Shown one piece after another: positions 60,947-64,000 of a stretch of 64,000 nucleotides of DNA. Both the position numbers and the translations under genes were made by a program. Under the pieces are notes generated by a model. The model worked only from the letters and a program-made list of their open reading frames with translations. It searched no databases and was not told the DNA's origin. This DNA is from Melastoma dodecandrum (taxonomy: Eukaryota; Streptophyta; Magnoliopsida; Myrtales; Melastomataceae): assembly GCA_029817715.1 (NCBI GenBank), contig JARUPY010000474.1, positions 5,208,001 through 5,272,000 of the forward strand. The letters are read 5' to 3'. Every line of letters starts with the position of its first letter. Position 1 is the first letter of the stretch.

Positions 60947-62135
60947 GCTCTTCCAAGGATGTTGGGTTTACCTGAAGTTAATGCCCGCCTGATTAGTGTA
61001 GGCTCATGATAAACTTTGGAAAATCACATTGGTTTCGAGTAGGCAAGCCGCTTTTATGATAACGTGCTCTCTCCCAAGCATTGCAGATTTATTTCCTGAT
61101 CATATAGCATATGGTATATCTTCGTTAATGATTGTTATTATAGGACGTGATCGAGAAGATCATTAATAGGTAGTTGTACTCCATAATTGTGCAAATGTAT
61201 CATGATGCAGACAAACTATAATGGAGTAATGCAGCATGATTAAGGTAACCCGAGATCTCTAACACGTCTCTGCTAGGCTGAAATATCGATGAGTTATTCC
61301 AAAAAGAATGTTATCAATGAACCGTAAACAAGATCTAGCAAATTGTCATATGAGAGCATATCAAGATTACATAGACCAATTACGAAGCACTGAAACCCTT
61401 AAAAACGTCATTAAACAAGAACAGCTTATGAAAAGAAAGACTCTATGGTCACTAATCAGGATCTGAAACCCCGAGGTTCGATTTAGTACTCCTATTTGGC
61501 TGTTTTTTTTTTTTTACTCTGACTAAAAGAAAAGGGAAGAGTGTTATTAGAAGATGATTATAACATTCTGAAACTTTATTTCAGTGGTCATCACCCTAAT
61601 GCTTGTGCGTCAAGCTTCCTTTTTCACTTCTTTTGTGAGCTCGATTCATTATTGTTGCCGTGTGAGCTCCATAAAACAGCAAGACATCAAGAAAAGGGAA
61701 ACTATAGAGAACCAGATTTCGAAGTAGAAGCAGAAGGCTGGGTGCTTGAGAAGAGTAGAAAACTTCCAAACTGATGGTAATTCTTCCGAAAACCTATAAT
61801 TAAAACCCTGGATCCGAGGGGTAGGGCACAAACCTTGATCCTTAAACTCCCACCCCTCTCCTTTTTGACGAACCCTTGTTGGATGAAGGATGCTGGATGG
61901 CAAAACCTTGAAGGTTGAAGGATCGAAACGAGAACTCGTCTGGAAAGCTTAGAGTTTCCGAAAAGGGCCTCGTTCAATAGGCTGCCTACAGATCAGATCT
62001 CGATCTCGAGGAGGAGTAGAAGGAGAAGGAATGAGAGAAGGGCGAAAAGTAGGAACGAGAGGAGGAGGAAGGAGGGAGAGGCCGATGGGGACTAAAAAAA
62101 TGTGAAGAATGGAGAAGAGAGAGCCGAGAGAGGGT
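60947..62135 (-). promoter_or_regulatory. NAC/VND 5' leader, probably with an intron
   Basis: An acceptor-like AACTTCAG|GTAAACC (boundary at 60973/60974) lies 27 bp before the ATG. Further upstream, 61700-62120 is strongly CT-rich on the minus strand, as in plant 5' leaders. The leader intron would fill roughly 60974-61750; its donor could not be chosen with confidence. Open frames in this stretch are not supported as genes. Confidence 0.4.
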
Positions 62136-62143
62136 GATATAAA
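62136..62143 (-). promoter_or_regulatory. TATA box candidate for the NAC/VND gene
   Basis: The minus strand reads TTTATATC followed directly by CACCCTCTCTCGGCTCTCTC, a TATA box with a Y-patch. A start near 62105-62115 would give a long spliced leader for the NAC gene. Confidence 0.5.
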
Positions 62144-64000
62144 CAATTTACAATATGTCCTAAGATCTTAATCACACACAACTCGCTCTTCTGTTGTGGG
62201 TTATTCTTCTAACCAAAAGCTAACAACCACACACACACACACACACTGATTGGTACTATTTTTGTATATTAGAGAAATAGCGGCTGCTTCATTCACACGA
62301 CCAAAGGAAAAGTGCATCCCTTTGGGAATAATTAACACCCCCCATAGGCGAGTCAGTGACACATCATATACAACAGAACATATTGATGGTTGTGTCATGG
62401 GATTGGTGACTTCTTGAGCCATGTGTCTGAACCGATTAGTAAGAAAACTCCTCCTTTGAGGTAATTTTATTATAAAAACCATGACAAGTGGTGTGATTCT
62501 GGATCGGAGCGTGACGTTACTATTTGCTGGTAATCAATCATGTTTCTCTTTTCAAGGATCGGTGAGTCGTTCAAAGGATTAGGGTTTTCATTGATTGATT
62601 AAAAGCATTAACAAATTTAGAATCATTCGGAAGAGACACCCATGATTAGATAATGGGGAGGGCATCACAACCGACCATAGGGACAATACCAAATGGTGAC
62701 ATCTCTCCCCCCCAAAAAAAAAACAACACGACTCCTAAGAAAAACGTAATTAATTCGATCGAATGTAAAAAATGGGGTGGCATGGTCTGTGGAAAGGTCA
62801 TATTTATGTGCCAACAGACAAGCATATTCCTTAAATCTAGTCTAGAAAGGAAGTGGTGGTCAGCCGGTGAAGGTGGAAAGTTGGGGACAATCGGGGAATA
62901 AAAATAATGATGGTGATGATGATTGTTTCGGAGGAGTAGAAGAAGATGAATGATGTGGCATGTCTTTAACCCACCACCACCTCTATCTTAAAAAGTTCAT
63001 ATTGTGGAATATTTAGCTTCGACCCAATAACCCGATCTGAAAGCTCTTGTAGTTACAATGTCATTCGTTGTATGAATATAAAGAGAAACTAATGTATGTC
63101 CTTTTGTACCGACAAACTTTGTGGACTTCTTTTATATATATAAGTTTAATGATAAGATAGAACAAACAAATGGGTCGGTTCAAGCGTGCCCTTTACCTTT
63201 TTGGTTATTGTGGTTGTGGATCTATTTTTCCACACTCGCTCAAATTGGGATTAAACATACTAATTTTGTTGTTATTTTTTATTTTTTATGGGCAATCATG
63301 ACGGCGTTCCGGCAATCTCTTTAAAACGGGGGTGTCTCATTATTAAAATCATCAGCAGCAACATTTTTTTTATTCTATTATAAAAAAAAAAAAACAAAGA
63401 TCAAAGACGAAGTATAGGAGTGAAGCAAAAGCCTCGTGCGTCATGCATTTGTCATCCCCCCCCACCTCCCGTGTGTGCTCGAGTGTGTTCATCATTTGTC
63501 CATTATCGATATTCGAAAACAAGCTCTTTATCTTATCTAGGGTTAACAACGTTGAATTTCTCAGTAAATATGAACGATTATATTATATAAAATTTCATAA
63601 TAAATGAAGATATAGCCCAAAAAAATACATACACGAAGGTGTTCTTCCTATATGATATTGTGGTTAGTATGGAACGATGATGAAAGGATGTACAAAGTCG
63701 ACGGTGATTGATGCTTTTTTTTTTTTGTAATAACTAAAAGCAAAGTGCAAAAGAATGAATGGATGGGATTGGATGGGGGTGGGGCGGGCATAAAGTGAAA
63801 CCTCTCGGTAATAATAATCATCCTTCACTATCATTTGGTGAAAATAGACCCCCCTCCCTCCAAGGGTTTTCTTTCTTGGGTCCTCCACGTCTTTTTTTTT
63901 CTTGGTTTCGTGGACACAAGAAAGATGGAAGAGAAGAGGAGGGCAACTGATAACAAGTTAATTTGGATACTGTTTATACTAAAATAGTTGGTATAAACAG
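62144..64000. other. Upstream spacer with simple repeats
   Basis: A (CA)n run lies at 62228-62246, and poly(A)/poly(T) tracts at about 62709-62723, 63380-63396 and 63717-63726. AT-rich spacer. Frames such as 62201-62482 (-) and 63664-63888 (-) are unrecognised. The distal VND promoter would be here. Confidence 0.5.
62228..62246. repeat. (CA)n microsatellite in the NAC/VND promoter region
   Basis: About nine CA units, roughly 100 bp upstream of the TATA candidate. Confidence 0.85.

Noticed and set aside
61440..61500. Second tRNA-like B-box (AGGTTCGATTTAG)
   Set aside because: Core is imperfect and there is no A-box or stem structure around it.

Overview
This is nuclear DNA from a flowering plant, most likely a woody eudicot. 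The evidence is split genes with GT-AG introns and plant-only families: a VND-type NAC factor, vacuolar invertase, CCB3, PGSIP8-type GT8 and plant ORP2A. Long AT-rich spacers carry LTR, LINE, SINE and Mutator-like debris. The species cannot be fixed from the sequence.

Eight protein-coding genes could be rebuilt exon by exon with consistent reading phase. They are: SEC16 (+, 1-5854, 5' end outside the window); a PGSIP8-like GT8 glycosyltransferase (-, 7032-9838); RFC1 (+, 13965-20646); an ORP2A-like oxysterol-binding protein (-, 27460-31574); trehalose-6-phosphate phosphatase (+, 41112-43075); a vacuolar acid invertase (+, 44471-46856); a CCB3/YGGT chloroplast protein (+, 56319-57582); and a VND-type NAC factor (-, 59656-60946). 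They are independent housekeeping, metabolic and developmental genes. TPP and invertase both act in sucrose/trehalose metabolism and sit 1.4 kb apart, but nothing in the sequence shows co-regulation.

The spacers fall into blocks. 11.5-12.6 kb holds a retroelement-leader-like stretch. 21.7-27 kb is a graveyard: a TRIM-like remnant, a broken F-box/LRR gene, a gag-bearing Ty3-gypsy remnant and a LINE reverse transcriptase remnant. 36.5-36.8 kb has a 52-bp minisatellite. 37.4-39.3 kb has LTR-like DNA followed by a fragment of a plant C2H2/PARP-like gene.

The most structured region is 47084-56171, which I read as one large Mutator-like element. It has long terminal inverted repeats built of a TTCGTAAAAAAGTACGAA-type motif. 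It contains a SINE with a 15-bp target duplication and a degenerate protein fragment of the kind carried by KI-type MULEs. Its right inverted repeat is split by a 2.9-kb TGTA...TACA insertion flanked by AAATT, probably a solo LTR. The right end lies only about 150 bp before the CCB3 start codon.

Three introns, two in RFC1 and one in the NAC gene, appear to use GC donors. No novel enzymatic or defence system was found; the novelty is in transposon architecture and gene-structure details.
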